Below are positions 56,233-64,000 of a stretch of DNA of 64,000 nt, one piece after another. A program made the position numbers and the translations under genes. This DNA comes from Buxus sempervirens. Lineage: Eukaryota; Streptophyta; Magnoliopsida; Buxales; Buxaceae. The notes under the pieces are model-generated. The model had not been told where the DNA came from, did no database searches, and saw only the letters and a program-made list of their open reading frames with translations. The stretch covers positions 13,118,221-13,182,220 of the forward strand of contig OX387192.1 in assembly GCA_947561395.2 (NCBI GenBank), written 5' to 3'. How positions within the stretch are numbered: the stretch's first letter is position 1; the number at the start of each line of letters is the position of its first letter.

Positions 56233-59200
56233 TTAGGTGAAGATACACTTAAGATCCCAGTTAAAGGCAATCTGCCTATGGCAAGCATTGTCCCTGAGAA
56301 CAAACTGATGACCAGCGAGTCTGTATGAGATATCCTGTATAATAAACTTACACACCTCTTGCTCAGGTAAGGCAGAGTTCTTGAAAACTCTACGATTCCT
56401 TTCACACCAAATGTGGTACACAGCTACGGATAGAGAAAGCCTTCTTATGAGGTGGAGTGGGGATTTGGAGCACCATGAGGTACCAGCCTCAACAATGAGG
56501 TTCCATGAAGGGATTGCAATAGAGGCATTAAGACCATTCTTGTTCAAAAGAAATCTCCAAATATGTGAGCTGTAATCGCATTGAAAGTAAAGATGGGAGA
56601 TTGATTCACTACCTTTACGGCAAAGCACGCACATCGCATTTTGAATCGTACCCCATCTGAGAAGCTTGTCCTTAGTGAGGAGAGCATTCCTTATGGGAAG
56701 ACATGTCACAAACGCATGCCTGGGTATATTACATGAGTACCATAATAACCCGGCCCAAGGTAAAGATGGATGGCTAACCTCCAACGCTTTATAAGTGGCG
56801 CTTATACTGAAGTATCCAGTGGGAGAGAGGGTCCAGATAACCCTGTCTTCCATGTTGGGTTTAGGCCTTGGCAGCTCCTGAAGTCTTGCCCAAACATCAA
56901 TCAGGTCCAAGGAAATAGCTATGGGAACGTCCCATTCGTCACTGTTGATAAGCTGATGGACTGTAGCATCATCTGAGAATCCTGAATCATAGATCAATCT
57001 CCTGCCAAATCTTACAGCTAAAGGACCAAGAGGGTGCCAATGATCATACCAGATTGAAGTACTTCTCCCATTATTGATTATATGCTTTGTATATCTGGCC
57101 ACAATATCTCTATGCTTAAGAGTTTTCCTCCAAACCCATGAAGCTGTGGAAGGGATTGGTATTTTCCAGAAGTTTCTGCCACGAAGAAGGTTGAAATTAA
57201 CCCAGGACACCCATAGATTGGCAGCTTTACTTCCCACAAGCCAAGCTTGTCTTAACACAGCACACTTATTCCATAGGTGTATGTTCAAGACGCCCAGACC
57301 TCCTTGGTCAATAGGCGAGCAAACATGGTCCCATCTAACTTTAGAGATTTTAGCATCTTGGGCATTTCCAGACCATAAGAAGTGCCTGCAAATTTTCTCC
57401 ATCTTGTAGAGAACTTCCTTGGGAAGAATGTAGACAGACATCCAATAGACTGCAATAGAGAACAAGACTGACTTAACAAGCAATAGGCGACCAGCATATG
57501 ACAGATACCTACCTTGCCAAGACTGAGTACGAGAAGTGAGCTTTTGGAGGAGTGGCTCACAATCAGTAGCCGACAGCTGAGAAGAAATGAGAGGCAGCCC
57601 CAAATACTTGACAGGTAGATGGCCTTCCACGAAACCCAGGGACCGCAGAATATCATGTTTGACACTGTCAGTAATGCCGGCCATGAACACAGCACTTTTC
57701 TCCTTATTAACAAGCAGACCGGATAACCTGCCAAAATGTGCAAGAGCTGATGATACACAGTTAATGGAATCAATGTCCCCATGAGAGAAAACAAAAAGGT
57801 CATCGGCAAAGCAAAGTTGCTTAATAGATGGCTCAATACACTTGGGATGAGGCCTGAAATTCACCGCTGTCTTATCCTTCAAAACCTTGTCAAATAGCTC
57901 CATTACGAGGACAAATAAGTATGGAGAAATGGGATCACCTTGCCTGAGGCCCTTCCCCCCCTTGAAGAAACCCTCCATGCTACCATTAATCATAACTGAA
58001 AATGATGTGGTAGAGACGCATTCCATAATCCAGGATATAAATCGAGGTGGAAACTTAAAGCCTTTGAGAACCTCTTCAATACACCGCCAATCAATAGAGT
58101 CAAAGGCTTTCTTTAGGTCAATCTTGAGTGCACATCTGGGAGAACCCTTATTGAGATGGTAGCCTTTGAAAAGCTCATGAGTTAAAAGGATATTGTCCAC
58201 CATCCTTCTATCAGGAATGAAAGCCGACTGGTGCGGGCCAACCAAGGAGTCAATTACAGCTTTAAACCTGTTAGCTAAGATCTTTGATATGCACTTATAT
58301 ATAGTGTTAACACAGGATATGGGACGATAATCAGATATCGTAGAAGGCTTACCCTTCTTAGGCACCAAACTGATTATGGAGTGATTCACCTGCTTCAAAA
58401 GTCTTCCTGAGGAAAAGAAGGATTGAATGGCAGTCATGACATCTTTCCCAACAAGGTCCCATGCTTTCTTAAAAAATGATGGGGTAAAGCCATTAGGGCC
58501 TGGAGCTTTCTCATCCTTGAGAGAGAACATTGTGGCCTTGATCTCATCCTCTGTGACGGCTGCTTGCAACATTTGAATCTGGTCATGGCTAAGGAAACGG
58601 TCAAAGTTAGCCTCATAGGGTACAAGAGACGTATCCTTCTCACCCAACAGACTAGAAAAGTGTGAAACAATGTGCTGCCTTATCTGTGCTTGGTCAGTAA
58701 GCTCTCTACCATTATTGTCAAGCAACTTGGAAATGGAATTGTAACCACGTCTGAAAATAACAGAATTAAAGAAGAACTTAGAATTCTGATCTCCCTCTTT
58801 CAACCACTGAATTCGGGACTTCTGCCGGTATTGAGCTTCTTCAACACGCAAGAGGTCTGCCAAGTCCTTTCTGAGCTTCCCTTCCATGGAAGAAAGGTGG
58901 ATATCTGAAGGATTAGTATGCAAGGCCTTCTGACAATGCTCAAGCTTATCCCGTACGTCAACAACTTTGATTGAAGCTTGGGCAAATTGCTTCTGCCTAC
59001 TCCACTCTTTCAATCTGAGCTTTAACTTCTTAAGCTTGGTGCTGAGTTGGAACATGGGTTTACCATCAACCGGCAAGCTCCAGACATCAGCAACCAAGGG
59101 TAGGAACTCTTCTGAGGAAGTCCAGAAATTGAAGAACTTAAAAGGTCTATTGCTCTTCAACATATCTGGGTCTACAGAGACAAGAACAGGACAGTGATCA

Positions 59201-59871
59201 GAGATTCCAGGAGGAAGGAAGTCAATCTCAGAATGGTTGAATTGGTTGATCCAAGCAATATTAACGAGGACACGATCCAATTTACAAGAAATACGCCTTT
59301 GACCTGCACTCATATTACTCCAAGTGTGCAAAAAGCCTTTATAGTTCATTTCAATCAAGAAGCAGTCTCTGATGCATGAGTTGAAGTCCTGGGTAGAAGC
59401 CATGTTAATTTTCTTACCACCAACTTTTTCAGAATCCTTTCGAACGTAATTAAAGTCCCCAATCAGCAACCAGGGGCTATCCACAGAACAGAGACGCAGG
59501 CTTCGCCAAAGATCTCTCCGAACCAAAGCGTCATTATACCCGTAGACAAAAGATAAGTAAGAGATTTTTCCAGAGGCCACGAACTGAACCCAACAATGGA
59601 TAAGCTGGTGAGATTCGAACACTTTAGAAACATAGATAGCCGAGGGATCATAGCAAACCCAGATACGCCCTTTCAATGCATGATCATAGTTAGCAATACA
59701 TGTCCAAGATGGGCAAATTAATCTTCGAACAAAATCAGCATTCACTCTTCTTACTTTCGTTTCCACAAGACATAGCATGCTAAGCCTATGAGATGCAACA
59801 AGATTCATAACTTCTCGCTGCTTAGAGGGGTCATTTAGACCCCTAATGTTCCATGTTGCGAGCTTGATCAT
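56233..59871 (-). CDS. ORF2 of LINE L10, intact: endonuclease-RT-zf-RVT
   Basis: The 1212-codon frame has no stop. I start it at the ATG at 59871 (MIKLATWNIRGLNDPSKQ) because an upstream ATG (59940) precedes the endonuclease opening and lies within ORF1. Endonuclease (about 59871-59170) shows WNIRGL, VETK, GDFNYV, HTWSN and SDHCP. RT (about 58560-57500) shows RPISCVNTIYKC, KIDLKKAFDSIDW, RQGDPISPYLF and FADD at 57799-57810. zf-RVT (about 56760-56570) shows CVLCRKGSESISHLYFQC. Oddities: GPNG instead of the usual GPDG before the RT fingers, and VTCLPIR where relatives have ILWLAI/M. It could encode a full-length protein if transcribed. Confidence 0.93.
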   Translation of the reverse strand: MIKLATWNIRGLNDPSKQREVMNLVASHRLSMLCLVETKVRRVNADFVRRLICPSWTCIANYDHALKGRIWVCYDPSAIYVSKVFESHQLIHCWVQFVASGKISYLSFVYGYNDALVRRDLWRSLRLCSVDSPWLLIGDFNYVRKDSEKVGGKKINMASTQDFNSCIRDCFLIEMNYKGFLHTWSNMSAGQRRISCKLDRVLVNIAWINQFNHSEIDFLPPGISDHCPVLVSVDPDMLKSNRPFKFFNFWTSSEEFLPLVADVWSLPVDGKPMFQLSTKLKKLKLRLKEWSRQKQFAQASIKVVDVRDKLEHCQKALHTNPSDIHLSSMEGKLRKDLADLLRVEEAQYRQKSRIQWLKEGDQNSKFFFNSVIFRRGYNSISKLLDNNGRELTDQAQIRQHIVSHFSSLLGEKDTSLVPYEANFDRFLSHDQIQMLQAAVTEDEIKATMFSLKDEKAPGPNGFTPSFFKKAWDLVGKDVMTAIQSFFSSGRLLKQVNHSIISLVPKKGKPSTISDYRPISCVNTIYKCISKILANRFKAVIDSLVGPHQSAFIPDRRMVDNILLTHELFKGYHLNKGSPRCALKIDLKKAFDSIDWRCIEEVLKGFKFPPRFISWIMECVSTTSFSVMINGSMEGFFKGGKGLRQGDPISPYLFVLVMELFDKVLKDKTAVNFRPHPKCIEPSIKQLCFADDLFVFSHGDIDSINCVSSALAHFGRLSGLLVNKEKSAVFMAGITDSVKHDILRSLGFVEGHLPVKYLGLPLISSQLSATDCEPLLQKLTSRTQSWQGRYLSYAGRLLLVKSVLFSIAVYWMSVYILPKEVLYKMEKICRHFLWSGNAQDAKISKVRWDHVCSPIDQGGLGVLNIHLWNKCAVLRQAWLVGSKAANLWVSWVNFNLLRGRNFWKIPIPSTASWVWRKTLKHRDIVARYTKHIINNGRSTSIWYDHWHPLGPLAVRFGRRLIYDSGFSDDATVHQLINSDEWDVPIAISLDLIDVWARLQELPRPKPNMEDRVIWTLSPTGYFSISATYKALEVSHPSLPWAGLLWYSCNIPRHAFVTCLPIRNALLTKDKLLRWGTIQNAMCVLCRKGSESISHLYFQCDYSSHIWRFLLNKNGLNASIAIPSWNLIVEAGTSWCSKSPLHLIRRLSLSVAVYHIWCERNRRVFKNSALPEQEVCKFIIQDISYRLAGHQFVLRDNACHRQIAFNWDLKCIFT

Positions 59872-61342
59872 GGGAAAGGAGGTACCCTTTAGGAACACTA
59901 CAGGAGACACCTGAATTGGAGGAAAGAGACGAGGTTGCATTTTTGGCCTCCTTCATTGCTATCTCATCCACCAGCAAACGTTTCTTAGCTTTCTTGCGCT
60001 GCTTCTTCGATAGTGAATTAGAACTCGTATACATGCAAGGCAGCTCATCCAGTAGGTCAAACTGGTTGGGACTCATCCCGATACCAACTTGTCGGGCTTG
60101 GGTTGGTTGGTCCAGGATTGCAAGTATCGGAGAGGAGCCATGCTCATTGGTATCCATCGGTGCTACCTGCTTACATTTGGAAACACTTTGCCATTCAAGA
60201 TTGGTGACCGCAGCAAGTGAAGTGGATTCCACATGATGCCTAACATTCCCAACCGGGTAGAGCGATTCATTATGAGCCAAATCAGCACCATCAATAACCC
60301 CAGCAGGCATAACAACGTGCTTAAGCTCTACCATCGTAACAGCTGCCACTGGTGCCCCAGTAGGTGTAACACGTTCATCAACGTAAACCATTGAAGTAGC
60401 TTGCTCCACACATTCAACAGGAGTCACAAGTTTGACAACTTGTTCAGCAATTTGATCAACACGTTCAACATGTTCAACAACAGGCGTTGGAGCAACTAGA
60501 TCCACAGGTTGAAGATCAGAAAAAACCGGACATTCAGTGGTAACCTGGACAGGAAGAGGGTTCGACTGTTCATCGAGATGCTCCCCAACAGTCGTACCAA
60601 CAGAAAATTCAGAGAGTAACGAGGAGAATTTTCTCCCGGTGGGTCTCCATTCCCTAGCCCGAACCTTGGAGCACCTTGAATCAGAGTGCCCAAAGACCTC
60701 ACAGACCTTACACTTGATAGGTTTCCAGCCGAACTCAGTGGATATCACCGTCCTTGCGTTGTTGGCACCATGATGTATATAGATACTATCAGGGTAAGAG
60801 CAAGTGGTGTCAACTTCCACACATACCCGTGCATAGCTCAGCTTGGTTCTCTTCTCCGTCATCTCATCAAGGAACAGTGGCCTGCCAATGCCACTAGCAA
60901 TAAAACTTAATCCTGTAGGGGTCCAAAGCTCAAGGGGGACATTAAAAAGCTTGACCCAAATTGGAACCTTAGATAGCTGAGATTTTTCAAACGATTGGTT
61001 GGGTTCCCACTCTTTGATTACAAACAAACAACCGGCCATGTACCAAGGCCCTTGAAACAAAACCTTATCTCTCACAGAATTAGACGAGAATCTGAGAATG
61101 AAAAACCCATTTTCGATACTTGAAACCTCCACTTTCCCCCACATTTTGAGAGCAAAGGATTTGATAACATTAAGGGGAAGGCTTCTGTCCATAAAGTAAC
61201 CGATAAGGCAGTCTTTCCATAAATGAAGGCCTTCATTTATCACCTCTGGAGGGGGAGAGACCACGACCTTGCCATCTATAATCTCAGGGGCAAAAAACGA
61301 GAGTTTAGCCTTACAAGCCATCTCGTTAAGGAATAAATCAGA
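59843..61342 (-). CDS. ORF1 of LINE L10, N-terminally truncated
   Basis: The open frame enters from flanking L9 sequence (an ATG at 61387 that is not real), and the LINE part starts WSDLFLNEMACKAKLSFFAPE. DUF4283 lies at about 61290-60850 (VSPPPEVINEG, GFFILRFSSNSVRDKV, KVPIWVKLFNVPLELW). The CCHC knuckle is at about 60715-60680 (CKVCEVFGHSDSRC). A long Val/Glu/Thr-rich spacer with VEHVERVDQIAEQVV-like stretches follows, then the Lys-rich DEIAMK end. The stop at 59843 lies 29 bases past the ORF2 start. About 70 N-terminal codons seem to be missing compared with L5. Confidence 0.88.
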   Translation of the reverse strand, partial: SDLFLNEMACKAKLSFFAPEIIDGKVVVSPPPEVINEGLHLWKDCLIGYFMDRSLPLNVIKSFALKMWGKVEVSSIENGFFILRFSSNSVRDKVLFQGPWYMAGCLFVIKEWEPNQSFEKSQLSKVPIWVKLFNVPLELWTPTGLSFIASGIGRPLFLDEMTEKRTKLSYARVCVEVDTTCSYPDSIYIHHGANNARTVISTEFGWKPIKCKVCEVFGHSDSRCSKVRAREWRPTGRKFSSLLSEFSVGTTVGEHLDEQSNPLPVQVTTECPVFSDLQPVDLVAPTPVVEHVERVDQIAEQVVKLVTPVECVEQATSMVYVDERVTPTGAPVAAVTMVELKHVVMPAGVIDGADLAHNESLYPVGNVRHHVESTSLAAVTNLEWQSVSKCKQVAPMDTNEHGSSPILAILDQPTQARQVGIGMSPNQFDLLDELPCMYTSSNSLSKKQRKKAKKRLLVDEIAMKEAKNATSSLSSNSGVSCSVPKGYLLSHDQARNMEH

Positions 61343-61349
61343 CCAAGAG

Positions 61350-62100
61350 GTTTTGGTAGTAAGTCTCAAAACAGCTCTTAACATCATCCCAGTTTGTTAA
61401 CTTGGACCCTTCATGATTATAAATACTTGAGATTCTGTTGTTTGCTCTCCTTCCAATCAGGGACTTGTGGAAAAAAGAAGTGTTGGAATCTCCTTCCTTA
61501 AGCCAAAGAACTCGGGACTTCTGCCTCGTTTGGGACTCCAGATCAGCGGAAAGTCGAGCTAGCTTGTCAACCAGATTTTTTTCCTCAATCGCCAAGTTGG
61601 TATCACCATGATATGAGAATATTCTACGTTGGCAAGCTTCTAATTCCTCTCTTACCATTGTGAGTTGATCATGCAGGTTATGAAACTTCTTATGACTCCA
61701 TTCCTTTAACTTCATTTTCACATTCTTCAATTTTTTGACAAGCTTAAACATGGGGGTGCCAAAAATCTGGATTGTCCATGCTTGCGCTACCAGTGGAAGG
61801 AAATCATCATGCTTGCACCAGTTGTTAAAAAATTTGAATGGTTTTGTGCCTCCATAAGATCCTTGAGCCATGGAGACCACAATCGGGCAATGATCAGATA
61901 TGATCGGAGGAAGAACATCAGTTTTTGAGCAAGGGAATGCCTGCAACCACTCATGGTTAACCAAAACCCTATCAAGTTTGCAGATAATGAGGTTATTACC
62001 CATGCTTTTGTTGCTCCAGGAGTGGGAGAGACCTTTTTGCTTAAGTTGAACCAGCATGCAATCATCAATGAAAGTATTGAAGTCCTTTACTGCCTTGTGA
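61350..62100 (-). pseudogene. ORF2 of LINE L9, 5' piece (endonuclease end and linker)
   Basis: It reads from VKDFNTFIDDCMLVQLKQKG through SDHCPIVVSMA (end of endonuclease) and the linker RQKSRVLWLKEGDSNTSFFH. It runs to DVKSCFETYYQNLL, where L10 is inserted. It is open throughout; the ATG at 62135 lies in L8 and is not a real start. Confidence 0.87.
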
Positions 62101-62118
62101 TTGATTGGGCTACTGTGT

Positions 62119-63207
62119 GTTCGCCAAAAAACCAAGGAGGCCTTGGGTTATTCAACTTGCAGCTGTGGAACAAAAGTGCTATAATGAGGTATGTATGGCT
62201 TATTGTGACTAACTCCTCAAACCTGTGGGTTTTGTGGGTGCAAAGATATCTCATAAGGGATAGAAATTTTTGGGCGTTACGCTGTCCTAGTGGTTGCTCG
62301 TGGGTATGGCGGAAAATACTCAAAACTAGAGAGCATGCAGTCAACCTCATCAAGAAGAGGGTGTTCAATGGGAAGAGTACTTCATTGTGGTATGATAACT
62401 GGCATCCCCACGGACCATTGGTAGCAAGGTATGGGTCGAGAGTTATTCATGACTCGGGGCTACTCCGGTCTCACTGTGTTGACACCATCATTGATAACAA
62501 CGAGTGGAACATTCCAGTCTCTGTATCTCCAGATCTCTTGGAAATATGGAGTCATTTGAATGAGCTCCCAAGCCTTAATAGTGAACGACAAGATCAAACC
62601 ATCTGGTGCCCCCACTAACTCAGCCACGTTTCAGCTGGCTTCGGCCTACAAAGCCTTGGAGGAGGACAAACCATTGGTCCCATGGTTTCACTTGGTATGG
62701 TTTGCAGGTCACATTCCTAGACATGCGCTCATCCTTTGGTTTGCTATGCACCGGAGACTTCTCACAAAGGAGAGATTGGCAAAATGGGGAGTGACTAATC
62801 AGGTAACATGTGTGTTGTGTAGAAGGTGTGATGAAGACCAGAAACATCTCTTGTTCGAATGTGAGTACAGCTCAAAAATTTGGCAGCGAGTCATGCGTAT
62901 GAATGCTATTACCACATCCAACCGTCCTTGGGACAGAGTTGCATTATGGGCAGCGAGGAGATTCATTGGTAAGTCCCCTACTATAAGACTTGCTAAACTT
63001 TCATTTGCAGCTCTAGTGTATTATATCTGGATTGAAAGAAACCGGCGTGTGTTCAAGAACAACTATCTCCCTCCCGAAGTGGTTGTGAGCTATATTGTTA
63101 CAGATGTCAAAGCTGTATGCTGCAACCGAAGTATTGTGGTTAAAGACTCCCCACGGAATCGGCAGATAGTTCATGATTGGGGCTTAGATTGGCAAATGCG
63201 AGTCTAG
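62119..63207 (+). pseudogene. ORF2 of LINE L8, right part (C-terminal, zf-RVT)
   Basis: It continues KNQGGLGLFNLQLWNKSA.., RDRNFWALRCPSGCSWVWR and SLWYDNWHPHGP. After a frameshift near 62.61 kb, the zf-RVT domain follows (GHIPRHALILWFAMHRRLLT, CVLCRRCDEDQKHLLFEC), then the ORF2 end at 63205-63207. A 3' UTR of about 225 bp precedes the A tail. Confidence 0.87.
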
Positions 63208-63455
63208 CCTTAACGGCTGGGTGGCAGTTACTAGTGGACCTGACATGAATTGGAGACAGTGGCTATGATCCATTTACTGGTTGGTGTTTTGGTTTGGTTC
63301 TTGTTCAGTGCGTGCTTGGTTGTCTTGTAGGTCTTTGTACCTTGCCTTGCGTCTGTGTGGAGTCTCCACCTTGGACGCTTGACTTGGCCCCATTGTAAAT
63401 TTTTGTCTATCAATGCATTCTTGAATTAACGTTCAAAAAAAAAAAAAAAAAAAAA

Positions 63456-64000
63456 GAAAGAATGATTAGGGGTACAAATGATCTCCTAGGAGGACAAACC
63501 CCTCCTCAAATGGAGAATAAATCAAGAAGAATAATCACTTAAGACCCCCCCCCCCCCCCCCTTCTTTTTATTTTTACTTTATAGAAGCTCTCTTCTCCCT
63601 TCTTGACGTATGGAGAGTCCCCCTTTACCATGGGGACTCCCATGCCATGCACAAAAAATACAAATGGTGAGGAACAAGTGATCCAAAAGGAAATGAACTC
63701 AAGAAAACTTCATATTAATATTTATTGGTGAAAAGTTGGTGGAAAAGATGAACTCAAGAAAACTTCATATTAATATTTATTGGAGAGAAAACAACAAATA
63801 ATTTTACCTTGCTTTTACCTTCACATATGGGAGTGTTATGATCCCTAAGTTGATGTTGAGAATAGCTTGAGAGCTTCCTAAACTAAAGGAAAATCCTTCT
63901 CTTGACTTCTTGAAAGGGATGGGAAAGAAGTGATTACAAGGGTAGGATAGGAATTGGACAAGGTTTGAAGGTGAGAATGAGAATTAGAAAGATTGCTGGT
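63456..64000. other. LTR-like sequence right of the LINE nest
   Basis: No gene is seen. It holds a 17-base C run (63545-63561), words similar to mid-LTR sequence elsewhere (GGAGAGTCCCCCTTTACC), and a tandem duplication. I read it as the continuation of the LTR that starts at 51082. Confidence 0.45.
63693..63802. repeat. Tandem duplication, 2 x 55 bp
   Basis: ATGAACTCAAGAAAACTTCA and the following ATATTAATATTTATTGG occur at 63693 and again at 63748 without visible mismatch over about 36 bases, so the duplication is recent. Confidence 0.93.

Larger units (their letters stand above)
56064..61342 (-). mobile_element. LINE L10, nearly full length, intact ORF2, youngest LINE
   Basis: This is flanked by a 7-bp target duplication CCAAGAG (56057-56063 and 61343-61349), placing it inside LINE L9. 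It has an ORF1 lacking its N-terminal part (61342-59843), a complete ORF2 (59871-56233) and an A tail (T run 56064-56077). It lacks the 5' UTR, so it has no visible promoter. It sits at the top of a three-level nest and has no stops or frameshifts in either ORF, both signs of recent insertion. Confidence 0.95.
53570..62100 (-). mobile_element. LINE L9, 5'-truncated, inserted in L8 and split by L10
   Basis: This is flanked by an 18-bp target duplication with one mismatch (TTAATTGGGCTACTGTGT at 53552-53569, TTGATTGGGCTACTGTGT at 62101-62118). Pieces 62100-61350 and 56056-53570 surround LINE L10. Its A tail is the T run at 53569-53578. It is truncated inside the endonuclease domain. Confidence 0.93.
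52665..63455 (+). mobile_element. LINE L8, 5'-truncated, split by L9
   Basis: Two pieces, 52665-53569 and 62119-63455, carry the RT and the C-terminal part of ORF2, ending in an A tail (63434-63455). They flank LINE L9. The 5' end lies in the RT just before the KEAVRSFFHSGKILKQ stretch. A clear target duplication is not visible; AAAAAGAA near both ends is a weak candidate. L8 is the oldest of the three nested LINEs. Confidence 0.87.
51082..64000 (-). mobile_element. Fourth LTR (solo-3 type), split by LINE nest, runs off the window
   Basis: The end at 51082 aligns with the 3' end of solo LTR 3: GCACGTGGG, GAGTCGCCACTACTTGATGG, and then the GTCCGGGGAAG and CCCCGTCG words. It continues to about 52665, is interrupted by LINE L8 and its nested LINEs, and probably resumes at 63456-64000, whose composition resembles the mid-LTR of its relatives. 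The far end and any target duplication lie beyond the window. A weak palindrome (TACGGTT / AACCGTA, 51852-51872) sits at the downstream-array position. Confidence 0.6.

Noticed and set aside
59843-61387. Reading LINE L10 ORF1 as complete from the ATG at 61387
   Set aside because: The first 15 codons lie in LINE L9 beyond the CCAAGAG target duplication, so that start is accidental.
61953-62618. Plus-strand ORF from 61953 as a gene
   Set aside because: Its first 50 codons are antisense to LINE L9; only the part after 62118 is LINE L8 coding sequence.
1-64000. tRNA, rRNA or organelle-derived segments
   Set aside because: None found. The only tRNA-like words are the SINE box B and the primer binding sites.

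Overview
This window is a plant nuclear intergenic region made almost wholly of nested retrotransposons. The evidence is L1-clade LINEs of the plant type (DUF4283/CCHC ORF1; endonuclease, reverse transcriptase and zf-RVT in ORF2), very long-LTR Ty3/gypsy elements of the Tat/Ogre branch (extra ORF ahead of gag, second RNase H after the first), a chromovirus-like Ty3/gypsy fragment and a tRNA-type SINE. I recognise no host gene, tRNA, rRNA or organelle sequence. The species cannot be read from the sequence; a flowering plant with a repeat-rich genome is my inference. Layout: (1) 1-4369 is the 3' two thirds of a + strand LINE (L1) whose ORF2 has a single in-frame stop. (2) 4370-4942 resembles the 3' untranslated part of a Tat/Ogre element. 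(3) 4943-about 29940 is Tat/Ogre element A on the + strand: a long 5' LTR, primer binding site, leader, extra ORF, two tandem arrays, gag, protease, RT, RNase H and the start of a second RNase H. Three minus-strand solo LTRs sit inside it, each with a perfect 5-bp target duplication (GCCAC, TCCCC, CTACT), one of them inside A's own LTR. (4) About 29940-32394 is an oppositely oriented Tat/Ogre 3' part (integrase plus 3' UTR) carrying a short LINE (L2) and a SINE. (5) About 32571-44396 is a chromovirus-like remnant cut by three LINEs (L3, L4, L5). L5 is essentially full length. L4 itself carries a roughly 19-bp LINE-tail insertion. (6) 44397-48733 is the 5' end of a second Tat/Ogre element (B, minus strand). 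(7) 48734-51081 is LINE ORF1 sequence (L6) interrupted by LINE L7. (8) 51082-64000 is another LTR of the solo-3 type, split by a three-deep LINE nest: L10 inside L9 inside L8. L10 has an uninterrupted ORF2 and looks the youngest LINE. The most unusual signal is in the LTRs. Each carries an array of short perfect or near-perfect palindromes just upstream of its TATA box and, in most copies, a second array 1-2 kb further into the LTR. In the main LTR type the palindromes repeat every 39 bp, in the other type every 28 bp with a quite different sequence, and several copies keep the same '3 near TATA, gap of about 80-110 bp, then 2' grouping. Palindromy, spacing and grouping are kept while the bases change, which suggests selection on structure or on a dimeric binding site. 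Nothing here looks like a host operon or pathway; the 'working parts' are mobile elements in different stages of decay, ordered by who interrupts whom.
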